A stretch of 64,000 nucleotides of DNA from Monarcha castaneiventris obscurior. Taxonomy: Eukaryota > Chordata > Aves > Passeriformes > Monarchidae. The notes beneath the pieces are model-generated. The model did not search any database. It worked only from the letters and a program-made list of their open reading frames with translations, and was not told where the DNA came from. The DNA is taken from NCBI GenBank assembly GCA_026261815.1, contig JAMPIT010000539.1, forward strand, positions 6,650,501 through 6,714,500, written 5' to 3'. The translations under genes and the position numbers were made by a program. Shown in pieces: positions 1-14,454 of the stretch. Positions within the stretch are counted from its first letter, which is position 1, and each line of letters begins with the position of its first letter.

Positions 1-3000
1 TGGACTATGGAGCCCTGGAGTATCTGGCAATAAACTTGTGTTTTGCTGGGAGGGAAGGTAAAGAACCATTTAAATAGGTTTTTGAAATAAGCGTGAAATC
101 TCTGAAGATGTACTGTTGTAGTGCAGACTGTATATCAAAATATATAAGCATCTAGTTGCAACAATGGCTTTGTAAACACATTACTGAGCAAACTATGAAA
201 AGTAATCCACCAAGGGGCTGTTTCCTTAACTCATAAGCATGAAGTTAAGAGACCAGTGCCATAAAGTAGATGTGTGCTGTTAAAAAATACTTCCTTTTAT
301 GTGAGATTATTTTGTGTTAAACCCAATGGATGATTCCTTTTTTATTTTTAGATACCTGTGTTTTAATACTTGAAAATACTTGTGTTTAAGGCAAAAGTCA
401 GCTGTCCTCAGAAAATTTATGAATAATTCATTAATATGTGAGCATGGGGCAAACCATGCTTGAGGCTGGAATGAAAGTGCCACCATGCACCTCACGTGGG
501 CAGAGTGCAGCAGCCCTGCCACAGCTATCCACTGGCTTTTTGTGGAACTACAGGATTGTGAGGGATAATGAGAAAAGCCTTCAGCACTGTCATTCCTTTC
601 AGCTGCCTGCAGGCATGGCCTGAGGGTGGTCAGAGCTCCCCTCCTGGGGCAGGCACAGCCTCCTCGCTCCCCAGTCCTCTGGTGCCTTGGTGAGCTCCCA
701 GCTGCTCCAGGGCAGCAGGGCTCTGGCTGCTTCCCCAGCAGGAGCACAGTGTCTTACAGATGTTTTGGAGGCCACAGTTTCCAACTAATCTTGGCACGTC
801 TGTCAATCATGTGCATATCACTTGCCTCCATGTCAGAACCCTGAACCAGCTCGGAGCAGCCTGCTGTAAATAGAAAAGGCATGAGGGAAGCTGTGCTACG
901 GGAACAGTTCTGAGCCCTTGCTGGCATCCTGCCTTGTGCCTGGCTGGGGAGCCTTCCCAGCACCCAGCAGTCAGGGATGATGTCAAGAAGGAGCAGGAGA
1001 TCACAGCCAGGGGATGGTCTGAATTGTGGGTTGATAAGCTTGCCTGCATTTACCCATCATGTCTTTCAAAGCAAATAGCAGTGCTCCTGGTGACAAGGGG
1101 AGTTTGCTCAGAGAGAGTGCAGGTCACTTGCAGAGGGATTTTGTTCAGGAAATTGCAAAACTTGAGTAAGAAAGGGTGTTAAGTGAATTATATACAATCT
1201 GGATATGGAATTAATCTGCTGTAGCCAAAACCCAGTAAGAGCTCATGTATTGCCAATTGCTGACATTTCTTGCAGTTTTGTAACTTGTGCAGCTATGCAA
1301 ACACTGACCTAAAAATCCAATATCACCTTCCTTCTCCAAAGGACAGAACTTTCTGTGCTCTTTTGCTGCAGCCAAAGTGTTACCCACTATTCTTCTTATT
1401 ATTAATTGACTCTTGTGAGTTAAAAAAAAACCACACAAGGACTGATGTTGCTTGGATCCCTGGCAATATATGGTACACAACTCAGACTGATTAATACCAA
1501 CGAGAGAGCATTCATTGATTTTGTTTGCTTAATCTAAGTCACTAGAAAAAGTACCTGTTTAGGAGATTGGAGAAAATTTATGCAGTCGGAATCTCAGGTG
1601 TGATTGGTTGAGGTGCTGTCCTTAGAAGTAATGGGATACTGAGACTTTTCAGAAGAAAGGCCAATATACTGGGTTAGGAAGATTTTGCAGGACTCATTTA
1701 TTAGTATAATGATACGGTGTTCCAGCACTGTTGTGTTTCTGGAGACTGGAGGCCTTAATAATCAGCTGCTGTTCTCTGCTAAGTTTTTTAAAAGACCATT
1801 CTGATAGGTAAAATTACTCCATGTGTAGCCTGCAGAACATGTGCCATGCATTGTATTAAAAAAAGAATAGAGCAAACACAATGAATCTGTTAAATCATAA
1901 TGTCTCTCAAACGTGAAAAATTTGCAGATTAAAGCTCATTGAATACACATTTAAATGATAAATGATAATGGCTTGGAAAGAGTCATTATGATCTATTTCA
2001 TCAATAATCCACATTTTTTGCCTTGTAACTACACCAAGGATTAATATAATGAATACTGCCTGATGAAAAAAATATTTTGTTTATGAAAGAGAATCAGAGA
2101 AAAGAAATTCTCAGATTAACAAATTTAAGTGGTTGTTACTGTTTGCTTACATTGTTTATACATAACAGATTTTTTCCCATTATTAATATTAATAATTTAC
2201 AGCTTCAGAGCTTGTACTCAGGAAAAAAGCCCCATGTTTAGACTTAGTATCCAGCTACTCAAACTGCAATTGATTTCACTGGGTTTTGAACAGCATAAGT
2301 AAGCTGAGTGAAGCAGGGGTGCAGAATTAAGCATTCAAGGTTTTCAGCTGCAGGTTATTCAGCACTCGTGAGCACCAAGCCCCACAAAGTTTGTCAGCAG
2401 AGTGCAGTAGGTTTGTTACAGGTTTGTCATGTTTCCCTTGCAGAAACATGGGCACATTTTCTTAATTTACTGTGTGGTGGGATTTGCTGTGCCTGCCCAG
2501 GACAGCCCTCAGGGTACTGCAGCAGTTCCCCAGTGCATTCACTTCAGTCCAGATGGTGCCAATGTGTTTTGGCACTCACAGGCGTGCACCTGTAGGAGAC
2601 TTGGTGGGATTTTGTCAAGAAAATCTTCCAATTGTGCTGAAACAAAATTTCCTGCTGAGAAAAAGGGAGGGGTGAGGGTAGACCCAAGTGTGCCGGGCTG
2701 CCAGCTCTTGGTTGTAACCTCATGTGCATGTGGTCTCATGCCTGACCAAGTTAAGGACTTCAGTGGCAAGAGCCTTTAGGATTGAGTTCCTGAAGGCTGT
2801 TCATAAAGCAACAGCAAAACTCTGTTTGGTATGAGGGATGACAGATTGCTTCTTTATGGTATGTTCTGGCTGAAATCAGTGGTTAAAGCTGAAATTTTTG
2901 AAATCGAGTTAGTATTTTCATATGTGACACCCAAAAGCTGAATTAGCTACAAGTATAAACTGTGGTGGCCTTACTGTGTTGATGGATAAACTGGACAAAT

Positions 3001-3624
3001 TAACAGTGGAGCAGGATCCCAGTACACTTAGTCATAAAAGTCATCTCAGTGAACTTACCAGAGTCATTCATCTGAAGGACATGAAGGTCCTTTTCAAGAA
3101 CCACGTTTGTCAAGTGCTTGTGGGCATTTTCTGTTTTCTGGTGGCATACCATTGCAGATTAGCACCATGGAGCTATTTAACAACAAAAGACTGTTGGAAT
3201 GTCATCTGCAAAAAAAGAGAGCAAGATCCAGTTCTCAGGCCCAGATAGCCCTCTTAAAAACATCCATGATTTAGGTAGTTCTCTTAAAAAAAAATTGCCA
3301 ATTTTGCTCTTTGATGTTACGTGGTACATAACTCCCACTATTTCTCTTAGATACTTTCACCATTCAAGTGCCTGCAATCTCAGGCAGTGGGTATCTGTAT
3401 AAATGCAGCATTAATAGTGTCCTGCGCTACCACAATGTTTTGAATTATAGAAGTGGAGAGCTTTTTAACTTTGACCACGTGCTTTATGTAAATACTCAAG
3501 TAAAACATAAGCTTGCAATGAATTCCTATATCCCCTCTCCTCCTGAAAGCCATATGCTAAGTTATCCCTAAAGCTCTGTGGCTGGAGTGATGTCCCAGAG
3601 TGCCCGCGAGGATGGGAGCCGTGG

Positions 3625-3840
3625 GCAGAGCTGTGGTGTCCCTGTGCCCTGGAGCTCCCCAGGGCAGAGCTGTGGTGTCCCTGTGCCCTGGAGCTCCCCA
3701 GGGCAGAGCTGTGGTGTCCCTGTGCCCTGGAGCTCCCCAGGGCAGAGCTGTGGTGTCCCTGTGCCCTGGAGCTCCCCAGGGCAGAGCGGTGGTGTCCCTG
3801 TGCCCTGGAGCTCCCCAGGGCAGGGCCGCTGTGTCCCCAG
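3625..3840. repeat. GC-rich minisatellite, 39-bp unit, five full copies plus a partial
   Basis: The unit begins GCAGAGCTGTGGTGTCCC and repeats head to tail at 3625, 3664, 3703, 3742 and 3781. A degraded sixth copy starts at 3820. Copies 1-4 are identical by eye; copy 5 differs by one base (GAGCGG for GAGCTG). The unit length is a multiple of three and lacks stop codons in several frames. It therefore creates long, periodic open frames on both strands with a 13-residue period, such as one repeating RAVVSLCPGAPQG, which are almost surely not genes. The GC content contrasts sharply with the AT-rich flanks. Confidence 0.95.
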
Positions 3841-6179
3841 GACGGCCTGGCAGTGGGACAAGGCTCTGGGCTGCCTGTGCTCCAGCACCGTGTGCTCAGC
3901 ACCAGGTAAAAACACCCTTCTGGCCCAGCAGGACGTGCTGGGGACACGGCCTGGCAGCCTGGGAGGTGTGAAGGTGGTCTGGTGCAGGAGAGAGCGGCTC
4001 CTGCTGCTGCCCTGGGCACCCGTGGGTGCTGCTGGCACAGCCCGGGGCTGGCCCCGCTGTTGGGATAACCTGGGCACTCCTGTGTGGCCAGCTCTAGCCT
4101 CCCCTGGCCCCAGCCAGGCCCCGTTACAGCCGGGCTAATCACTTGAAAACGTCTCATTAAATACTCCTCTTGGCAAACTTTGGTTCACAGAGGGTCTCAG
4201 GGAGGAAAGAGGGGGGCTACGGTCCTGAGTGTTAAAAAAGCAGCTTTATTTTTAGCACTTTTTCCATAATAAGATTTTCTCAAATGACTGCCTACGATAA
4301 ATGATTGTTTTTAAATTTGTAAAGTTCAGTTCTAAGTTCAGGGGTAGCCCTTAGGCGCCGGGGTGGAAGATCCTTGTACATATTACAGAGTGATTATTGA
4401 CAGAGTTTAACTGTACTGACCCTGCTCTCCTAATTCCTAAGAAATTTTCTAAATGTGCTCTTTGAAATCCCTACAAAACACTGCAGATTTGGGGTAATTC
4501 CAGACCGGCACCTGAGATTATTTCTTTATTGCCTTCTTTCTTTCTATCCCCTTTCCCAGATTGACCAGTCCTCTGGCATTTCTTTTTCAATGTATTCTAA
4601 GCAGAACGTGTGTGTTTGTCCTTCCTACAGCTTTCACTTAGCGTTGATCCAGCACATGAGATCTGTTCTGTTGATTCAGGCACTTTCCACTCCTGCTCTA
4701 ATCCGTTTCAGCAGTGGGCTTGCCTAGGCTAAAAATAGTAAAATAATTTTTCTTTTCAGCAATTTGATAGCTTTGCCAATGGGTTCAATGAAAACAGATG
4801 ACATGTTTATTCTTGTATTGACAACTGAGAATGCTCTGAAAGTCTGTAAACTTTCTACCTCTCTGACTTCTCTGTATCTCTCTTCCTCCCAGCACCCTCC
4901 AGGATACAGTTTCTTGCTGGAAGATTGACTTGACTCATTTTCCCCCACTATCAAGCTTGCACAACTGAGAGATAAAAATCCTGCTTGAATTAGTAAAGAA
5001 AAACTGAATATGTAATTTCTGCACAGGATTCTGGGCTTGATAACTTATAGCTACTCATCATATAAATTAAGTACAGTTTGTGCTTAAGTGGTTTTTTATT
5101 AGGCACTGCTGAGATTGTTAATAGCAGGTACGTTCTTTAGGTTTTAGAGAAAGTTGCTCTGAAGTGATTGAAAATCAAGTGGTATGTGTATCCTTAGGTA
5201 GGAAATAATTCTAAAAATTAGAGGGAGAGATATTTTTCCTTATTTACTGGTTCCACCTTCCTTGGAAATAATTATATCACATTAATACTCAATATGCCTA
5301 GCAAATTACCAAGGCATTTTCTTTAATTTCAATCTTTTGCTATAACGTCATATTAGATGCTTCTTTTAAGAGTTAACCTTAATTCATACCAAGTTTTAGA
5401 GTTCTCTCATATGTGAGTTAATAGCAAAATGTTGTCCATAAAACATTACCTACAATTTTTTTTTTTTGGTCATAAATTGTCACAGAACATTCACCTGAAT
5501 ATTATGAGGAACTATTTCCTTAGAGAAAACAATTAGGTACTTTGGGTTTCTTCATGCCCCTTTTTCCATTTGTTTCAGGGGGAAAAAAATAGAAATCTCA
5601 GGTTAATTACAGAATTTCTCCCTGATTTTGTCTCAGAAGGATGTGTGGTTGGAGGCATGGAAGCATGCAGAGCAGCTCCTCTGGGTGGTGGTTATATTTC
5701 AGGTTGAACTTGGCAGCACAGGAGGTTTGAATGTTGCCTGTAGAGTCCTCAGAAGCGTCATCATGAGTCAGATGATGTTCAAAGAAGAAAACAGGGGAAA
5801 GCAGGAAAGAAAACAGGAAAATCAGCTTAACTGTGCCCAGCCAGCATCAGCTCCGCTCCTGTTTCTGTTGCAGCTTTCTTTGTGAAATTGCCCTAGGCTA
5901 AGGTTACCAAGTTTAGGTGCCTGGTAATGGTTATTGTGCAAAACTGAGCTGTTGTTTCCTGATGCACCAACTGCCTGACAGCCTTATCCATGCTCCTCAC
6001 TAGCTGGCTTGTCCAGGTGTGCAGGGGGATATGTGATGCTTTAAGTCAAAACAGATACTAATGATGTCTCAGTGCTAGAGAGAGATGTTTAAATGGTACA
6101 GGAATGAGCATGGAATACAGTAGATGAAGAAAAACACATGTTAGGGGAAGACAAATTTGTTGTTAAGGTATTAGATTGG

Positions 6180-6400
6180 TGCTTAGGAGAATTTGATTTT
6201 CATTCCAGCTTTAACAGGGACTTCCTGTATGACCTTTAGGAAATTGTGTCTCTGTTCTCAGTCTGTAAATAGGAACAATGTTTTTTTCCATTCATTCCCT
6301 GCCTTTTCAGTTTAGAGAGTTTCTAGAGCAAGGACTGCTACGCTCTGTGTTTGTACTGACCTCGCGCCAGGGCCTGTGTTCTCTCTCCATGCAGTCACGT
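6180..6400 (+). mobile_element. MIR-like / ancient amniote SINE relic
   Basis: TTTTCATTCCAGCTTTAACA, then CTGTATGACCTTTAGGAAAT and CTCAGTCTGTAAATAGGAAC, match the order of the MIR core (TTCAAATCCCAGCT, TGTGACCTTGGGCAA, CTCATCTGTAAAATGGG). A further part to about 6400 resembles the 3' region of related amniote SINEs more weakly. Identification is by pattern only. Confidence 0.45.
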
Positions 6401-9400
6401 GTGTGCAATACTGCACAAAGTTGTGCACAGGGAGAGGAAAAATGTAAAATCACAGAGAGGATATGCATGTCACTGGTTAAGAATTTACAGAATTTAATAC
6501 GGGATGATTAGAATAAAGCTAATGAAAACATTGCCTGTTATAGACTAAGATTTTTGTAATTTCTGTGGACCTCTGTACTGTAAGAGGCTTCTGTAAAAAA
6601 AATCTGTTAGTTTAATCTCTGTTAAACTCTAATAGGACTTTTTACATAAGCTGGGGTTTAGCATGCATTTGGGATGAGTGCATTACCCACGAGTAGTGAA
6701 CTCACAAGTGAGTTATGCCAGTAATCCCAAATGAGTGCCAATAAAAATTTTATAACACATAGCATTGTTATGGAATTCGTTTATGCCACATATTTTACAG
6801 GGGAAAAAGCTATTTTGGTCATATATTAGAGAGTTTATAATTTTTTTTTTACTGGTGCTGTTTTTCACATCCCTCTGCCTCTAAAGCCAAGCCAAGTGAA
6901 TACCAGCAATCCTAGAAGGAAGGGAAAATTAGAACAAACACATGTTTGAAATCTCTCTGAAAAAAAAGCAAGGGCCAGATTCTAATCTCCTTACTCATAC
7001 CAAACATCACCATATCCCCTGAATAGCTCCATAGATTTCTTTGGGACCATTTGTCAAGTGAAGTGCTATTTGACATGTGTGGCAATACCCAGAATTGGCT
7101 CAATCTAAACTAGCTTTTTCCATTTAAGCCCTCCAAAGCTTGCTGTCTTCAGTGGTTAGAAACACATATTTACGGTTTTTATCGCATCAAAAAGAATTCT
7201 CACACTGCTTAGAGGGTTTTTTTTTCAGCCCCTTTTTAGAAGAGTTGGGCAATACGAAGCAGAATCGCAGCACTTTTCTAAAGCTGAGACAGAGAAAAGC
7301 CCTCCTGAAGGGGTGGCTGGCAGGCTAAGCACACTGCTTCCCACCCCCTTTGACAGGGCATGTGTGGGCAGCAAAGACTGAGGAATTTGGGCCTTCCACT
7401 CTCACCCACTGGAATCAGCAGCTTTGCAAACCCCACCTCATACAACTGATACAACACATGTAAACCTGTTACACTGATGTAACACCCTTGTCCCCATCAA
7501 TTCATTATATTGGCTGCCGTGTCCCATATCCAGTTCCCCTCCTCTTGGGAGCAGTTATTTCACCTCAGACTGGAATCCTCTGTCTTCCTTAGTGTAAACA
7601 CAGAGAGAATTTTTCTCTCTCTCTGTTGTTTTCTGTTGCTGTGTTAATTTTATTGCCAAGATCAAAGATCCTGAACTAGTAGGCATAAGTCAACAGAAGA
7701 GCTTGACTTGACTTTATTGAGAGCAGGATCAGGCCATAAACGTTCTGGGTTTGTTCTTTTGTCTCACATAAAATAACTGCTCTGATAAAATGCACTGTCT
7801 GATGATGGCTAATCAAGAATTGCTGCTTAAAGCTCCACATGTAACCTAGCTATCTTCACATTAACCTCCTGCTTTCATTTCCTTGGTTATGTTGAATAGG
7901 AAACAGTTATTGAACTGCCGTGTTATGTTCATAGAAGCCATTTGATTAATTGACTGTGTTTTGAACTCTTGTGACCCAAGGCTGAAATGTAGCTCAGACA
8001 AAAGTGACAGAAGCCCAGCGATGGGTTGGGAGTATAAAAGAGCACCAGTACACTGTCCATGGGCAGCCCACATTCATGTTCATGTTTATCCTTGTAGAAC
8101 TTGCTAAAAGTAAAGACAGATGTCCAGCTTATCTCATGTAGTCAATATCAATAATAAGCACGGATGCTGCTCGCTGCGAGTTGAGCCTACTCCTGCTGTC
8201 ACTCTGTCTTTATGTATCCACAGGGAGAAAACCTGGAAGGCGGGGGGGAAAAAAAGTAGTATTGCCAGAAATCCCTGTAGGCTATCTGAGAAGGAGCGGA
8301 TGTGTAAAGCATTTCTTTCTGCATAAACATTTAGAAATCAAGCTCTCATAAGTCAGGGATCCACCAAATGTGGTGTGAAGAGGCAGATGAAGCCTGCCTT
8401 CTGGCATGCCAGCATTTGCTGATTGATTTGGAATGCAGAAGGACCCTTTTTATTTTTATTTTAAAATTTGAACCACATCTTAATACAAATCAGGTGAAAA
8501 ATAAATTGAAAAATAGCAAGCCTGAGATTACAGATGTGCCAGCTTCATATTGTTCAGTTTAGCTGAGGTCATAGTCAAGCCCATCAAGTTCACGTCGTTT
8601 AGTGTGTGGCCACTGAGGTAATATTCAAACAAAAGAAAAGCAGTCAGAATGCTGATATGCTCCTACTCTGCCAGCTGGCCTCATTCAGCTGTGCAGAGCA
8701 CACTGGCTTCAGCTATGTAAGGAACTTAAATCAGTGAGGAATACAAGGGTATGCTGTTCCAAACAGCCCGTTCGTGCTCCTGCTCTCTGACTTTAGATCA
8801 GTCATAAAGAGGAAATACCTCTCCTAATATGCAGTTTCATATTCTGAAATTTAGAATGTAAGAGCTATGCTAATGATGGTACAGTTAATTTAGATGGAGG
8901 ATTTTTTTCAACGGGGGACATTTGTATTCTGCTCAGTAGCTAGAGAAAGCCTGAACTTCCTAGAAAGCCTACAAGTAGAATTACTGGCATCCCTTCCTCC
9001 TCCATACTGGTGATGTTACCATGCTGGTTCCCTGCACACAGGTATAGATTTATGTAGATTAATTTGGTATAGTACAGTGAATTGCCACTATGATATATAT
9101 TTTAGAATTACTTCCTAGCACAGCCTAATGGCTGGAATCAAATAAAACATAAAAGTAGATTTATATAGATTGCTGTGTAAATCAGATAAAGCTTTATGTT
9201 ACCTAGCATTGGTAATGGAAGCTTTTCCTGCAAATAATATAGAAGTTTTTCATGTAATATTTTCATTATTTCAGTGAGAGTAAAGCAACAAGAAAGAAGA
9301 AAAGAAATAAACAAGTCTATCGGGCTTAGCCACCATTAAACATCATTAACTACAATTTTACCTGACAAGTTCTCTCATCTGGTGATGGGTGAAATGGTAG

Positions 9401-10502
9401 GAAAGTAGACTGAACAATTGCATAAACCCAAATGAAATATGCCCTTGTATTCTAAGTGTGCACAGTTCAGTCAGTTAAAATAGAGCAATTTATTATGCTT
9501 TAGCAGCTTGAGCTTAATCTAGTTTTAAATAGATCTCTTTTTTTTTTTTACTTCTTGCTGAGATTTAACTGGTTTGAGAAGACACATGATATAGTGCTAC
9601 ACAGTCTCTGCTCTCGCTCTCTCTCTAGTTTACTTTGAAATAACTTTAATAGAGTGCTGCTGATGAAAATAGCTCACAGGAAATGTAGATGAGCCTTTAA
9701 ACAACAGTGAATATATTTGTTTTGTTTGAAATGAGTGGATAAAGGCTTATGGAAGAGACGAGTACAGAGAGTGGGAATAAAGAGCTGGGTATAGCAGGCC
9801 GAGTGGAATGGTCAGGAGCCCCCTCCTGAGGATGTGGGGACTCTCCCTGGCAGTGGTGCCTGCCCAGGGCATCCCATTTCCAGAAGCTTCTCAAGGTTAA
9901 TAACTCTCAGCACTTCGGGCCAGCATATCAAATTTTTTTCTGGTCAGTTCTTAATATCAAACTGCTACTGTGAACCACAGTGAACCACTTTGCCATATTG
10001 GCCACCCGTTGTCAAAATAGGTTGGAATGTTTATCAAAATCTCCTCACATAATATAGGCAAAGCTCTCACCTGCCTGCATTCAAAGTGTGCTCTGCTGTT
10101 CCTCAAGGCAGGGAGTATGTGACCTTTACCGAGTGGAATATTTTGACTGTAGACATTTTGTTTGATATTATGCTGTAGTTTTCCACTTAGTCATTAGATC
10201 CCTCAGCCTTTGTGGGTTTTCACAGGTAATTCTGTAATTGCACCAGCTGTGATAAATACTTTCTTGAAATCGTGCTTGAAGAAATTTAGCTCAGTCCCTT
10301 TGCATGTGGGAGGAAACAAGCATCTATCTTGGTGTTTGCAGTGTGGATTGATACAAGCGCATAAATTTCTGTGTTTATATCAGATCCCACAGGGATGGAA
10401 GAGGGATGGGTTTTCAGGGAACTGTGTGTGTGTGAGAAGTTCAACCACCAAGTGACACTGAATTCTTGGTGTAAAGGGTACTCTGGCTGGCACAGGCTGC
10501 CC

Positions 10503-10520
10503 TGATGATGATGATGATGG
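10503..10520. repeat. (TGA)5 microsatellite
   Basis: Five TGA triplets followed by TGG. Confidence 0.9.
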
Positions 10521-11120
10521 ATACTTTCACCTTCAGATTACCCGTTCAAATTCAAGGCAGATTTGTAGGGAGCAAAAGTAATCACACTCTCAGAGCTATT
10601 CAATGTCCTTGTGAAATGAAGTTCTGTCTTGGAGTCTAATGGACACGTGCCCAAATCCACGAGCTGGAATGCTAGTGGGCACTCTTGACAGTGGTGGCAT
10701 GGAGGCCAAAGGCTGAATGGGCATAGGGACAGAATTTCCTCTCCTTGTCCAGAGCTGGCTTAAAGACCAATAGGGTGTTTGTGTTACTGCTGCACATGAT
10801 ATGAGTGTTTTCTGGGTTGAGAAGGGACTGCAAACTTCAAAAGCATTCATGGAGTCTTAAGGCTTCCAAAATGCCCTAAGCTAACTTTTTTTAATTTAGA
10901 GAAAAAAACATTGCTAGCAATGTTTGTTGAGCTGAAGCTTTGAGGTGTCTTGAGTGAAAAAAGGAGGAAGAAAAATGTTTTAATTAAAAGTCAGAGAATA
11001 CCAGGAAAATCAGTAGAGAGAGACTGTGTGTACTGTTCCTTCTCATGAATGACTGTTTAAACAGAACCAGATTCCCTGGTCTTTAAAATGTTTTTTTCCT
11101 AGAAGAAATTTGCTGTTTCC

Positions 11121-11173
11121 TTTAAAAAATTTAAAATAAAAAAAAAGGAAAAAAAAGGGAAAGAAAAAAAAGA
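11121..11173. repeat. A-rich/purine-rich tract
   Basis: Mostly A and G from 11137 onward, after a TTTAAAAAATTTAAAATA segment. It is probably an old poly-A or low-complexity stretch; no retroposed body is recognisable beside it. Confidence 0.8.
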
Positions 11174-14100
11174 CAGCATCCCCCCAGCTGACTGCCTGCA
11201 GCAGCTCCATGACCATGAGTATGTATTGTGATCAGAGACTATATATTGCTAAAACTCCTTGATGGAATGAGTTTTAATTTGGTTTACAGAAAGCTTTAGG
11301 GGATATGGCTCTCTACAAATTAGACCACAGGAGCTATAAAATGAAGGATGTCCTCTCTAATTAGAAACAGTGGAGCAGTCTGGTGTTCTTCCGAGTTGTA
11401 GCCTCGTGGGTACTCTCTCACAAGTGAACTCTGGGCAATAGATGCTTCTCTAGTAACTATTATCTGTCTTTCTCCTGGAGTTTATCTGTTATCTGATTTG
11501 CTGTCTCCATTTCTGTACCTTTCTATATAGTTGTGGTAATTTCTTCATGCAGTTTTGAAAGGCTGCTGCAAAACAAAAGTTCCTGTGTTGCTCAGTGATT
11601 AGTCACCACCACCAAAGTAACTTATTTATTTTAAATATCCGGAAATTATTCTTAAACTCAGGTGAATGTAGAAGTCAGTTTAGTGGGTTCCTTTTCCAGC
11701 ATGCAGCTCTACCAACTCTGTTTTCTCATGCTTCTTCTGATGAAGTTAAATGAGAGTTAAAGAAAGGCATATAGATAGACTGAAATAAATTATGCTATAT
11801 GGTAATCAAATTCAATTTTCTAGGCACATTTTTTAGCAAGAGAGCATTCATCAAACTGGGAACCAAGATTTTGAACAAGAAAATAATGTTATTTAACTGG
11901 CTAGGAAAAAAATGGTGCCTGGAAATCTAATAGTGGGATATCTACAGCTTGTCATTTATGCCAGATGATAAAACCAGATTTAAGCTTAAATGCAAAAGGC
12001 CATTAGGCATAAATGCACAAGAGTTAAAAATCAGCTACAAATGAATTTCCACAATGCATATGAAAGGAAAGATGAGTGTGGAGCTGAGCTGGGAAGTATT
12101 CAGAGGCTGTGCTAAGGCAGATATAATTTGACTTTTTTAATCGTCAGTAAGGGAGGACATGCAAGCTCTTAATCCATCAACATCTTTTCATGTCGACTTA
12201 CATGGAGTAGGACCAATGAAAGCTTTAATTTACTTGTGACATATTGTTTCCACTAAGAGCTGTTGTAGATCAATCTGAGAACAATTACTAGGTGAATAAA
12301 AGAGGAGGAGAAAAAAATCAAGTATTACTCTGGAATGTAAGTAAAAATGGAAATTTAGAATTAGTCAAAATATTTATTTTGCTGTCCAGTGTGTGGTATT
12401 AATGACAGGAAAGGGCTGTATTTTTAAGCGTGATTGGTGTTTAGATTTTGCCAGAATATATAACAGAACATGTCTCATGACCATCTTATTTTCATGTAGT
12501 ATTTCATCCTCCAGCTTTGTGGGGGAACTTTATGCCAAGAGAACTCACTGGAGACTGAGTGACAGATCAGGCTGTTGTCCCACATTCCCTTTCTACTAAA
12601 TCACAGTTTTCTTTAGATGGAAGGTGGCTATTGTGAAGCTGTCAAACTGAGGAAAGTTAAATGGGCTGAAGTGAAGGTTCCTGCTAACAATAGCAGCTAT
12701 CTCTGTCAAATGAAAGCTCAGCAGACAGTTACAAGGCAATTCGGCACTGATGGGTGGTCGATTAAAAACAACAAAAGGCAAGATGAATGAAAGGGGAAAA
12801 TCCCTATTACTTTGTGGTAGGAGCTAGGGGAAAACCAAAAATAAAATAAAAAGCCCACCTCACCCAACCCCGTAGCAATTGGAACAGACTTGTAGTTAGC
12901 ATGACCTTCATCATCTCAGATATGGCACAATAAAACTGACAAGATTATTTTCTCTTCAAGCAGTGCTGAGGTATTTTCGTTGGCAAAAATCTGGAAAAGT
13001 AAAATAAATGCAGAGTTCAAGGCAGTTGAAAAATTCTTGAATCTGATAACAGCTGGAACATAGTGCTACCAGGAAAAATAGCTAGGTTTTGTGCTAAAAA
13101 ATTACAGCTTGGTCATTTTTTTACAGTGTCATTTCTGAGATTTTGAAGGTTACCCTATAGACAACCAGAAGAGGATTAGAGAGAAATTATCTTTGAGCTC
13201 AAGGGAGTACCAATTTAAATTGGATTTGAGATATAACTTCTGCATTACCTTAGGAGATGAAAGGTGGTGTTGTGCCCTGATAGTTACCCAACTGCCTAAC
13301 CATATGTATCGACTGGATTAGTCTGCAGATTAGCAGCTCGTGCACCAAGTGCAGGGTGTATTGTGCAATTTCCTCTTAGTGGGGCTCATCCTTTTTCAAT
13401 GGAACTAACATCAAAACTCAGCAAACATGGGAAGGGCTTTGCAGTTTGCAAGTCAGGTGCAAGGTGAATGTACACACTTGTTCCTCAGAAGATGATTGTC
13501 ACTAAGATTTAGACTTGCTGTGGCAGATGTGTAGAGTAAGATGAGAAAGTACAAAAGAATGGTCTTAGGAAAAAAGGAGTGTTATGTCCTTATAACTATT
13601 CTGATAGAAAACGAAGTTTTGAAATTTGATGAGAGGCAAGCACCTAGACTCACTTAGAACCTATGAAATTCCCATTTATTTTCTCATAATTTAAATTTTA
13701 GGATAAAAAGGCCAGGAAAAACAAACAGGTTCTTACACAGCCTACAGTTAGGGCTCAGGTTCTTGCCAACAGTGGAGCCAGGGTTCAAAGAAACTCTGAA
13801 AAAAGATTGTAATGAAGAATTTGGGGAGACATGTGTGCTTCATGAGCATAATGAACCAGTGTCTCATTCCAGCTGTATTAGGAAAAATAGTTCAGTACTA
13901 ACAAATTGTTCCATTGAACAACCTCCTCTGACAAGATGTAGAACTAGATGTACCGTGGACCTGATCCAGTCTGACAATTTTGACATATTATTATTCTATT
14001 ATTTGTCTTTGTAAAAGTCATGATGTCACTAGACTTCATCAATTAAATTAAGTTTAGTCTGCATCATCCCTAAGTTTTGCCCTTTGAAGAAAAACGCCGG

Positions 14101-14454
14101 GTATCCATTTATCAATTTTATGCACTGATTTTCTTGTTTATTTGTCTGGTAATAACATTGAGGTACTGAAGTCATGGACAAAGAAACCAAGTGCCAGACA
14201 TGATATAAATGGTCAAAAAGAAAGGCAAAAAATTGGTAGTCTGGAATTTTCTTCTTTAGTGTTTTTAGCACTGAGGACCATGTTTTTGAGGTTTTTTCTA
14301 ATGGTAACATGTATTTCATCTCATAACTAATTTGGTATGAAAATAATATTCACCTGCCTCTCAGAGAATCAACCCCAATGTTCCTCAAAGGCTTTGTGGT
14401 AAAGGAAGACCGGGGTGGTCTCAAGATGAATTTGGGAGGGAGATATTAAAGCAG

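Noticed and set aside
3465..4157. Long open frames (up to 230 codons) on both strands, rich in Gly, Ser and Pro repeats
   Set aside because: They are products of the 39-bp minisatellite, whose period is divisible by three, and of high GC. There are no domains or splice context, and the peptide repeat is present in several frames at once.
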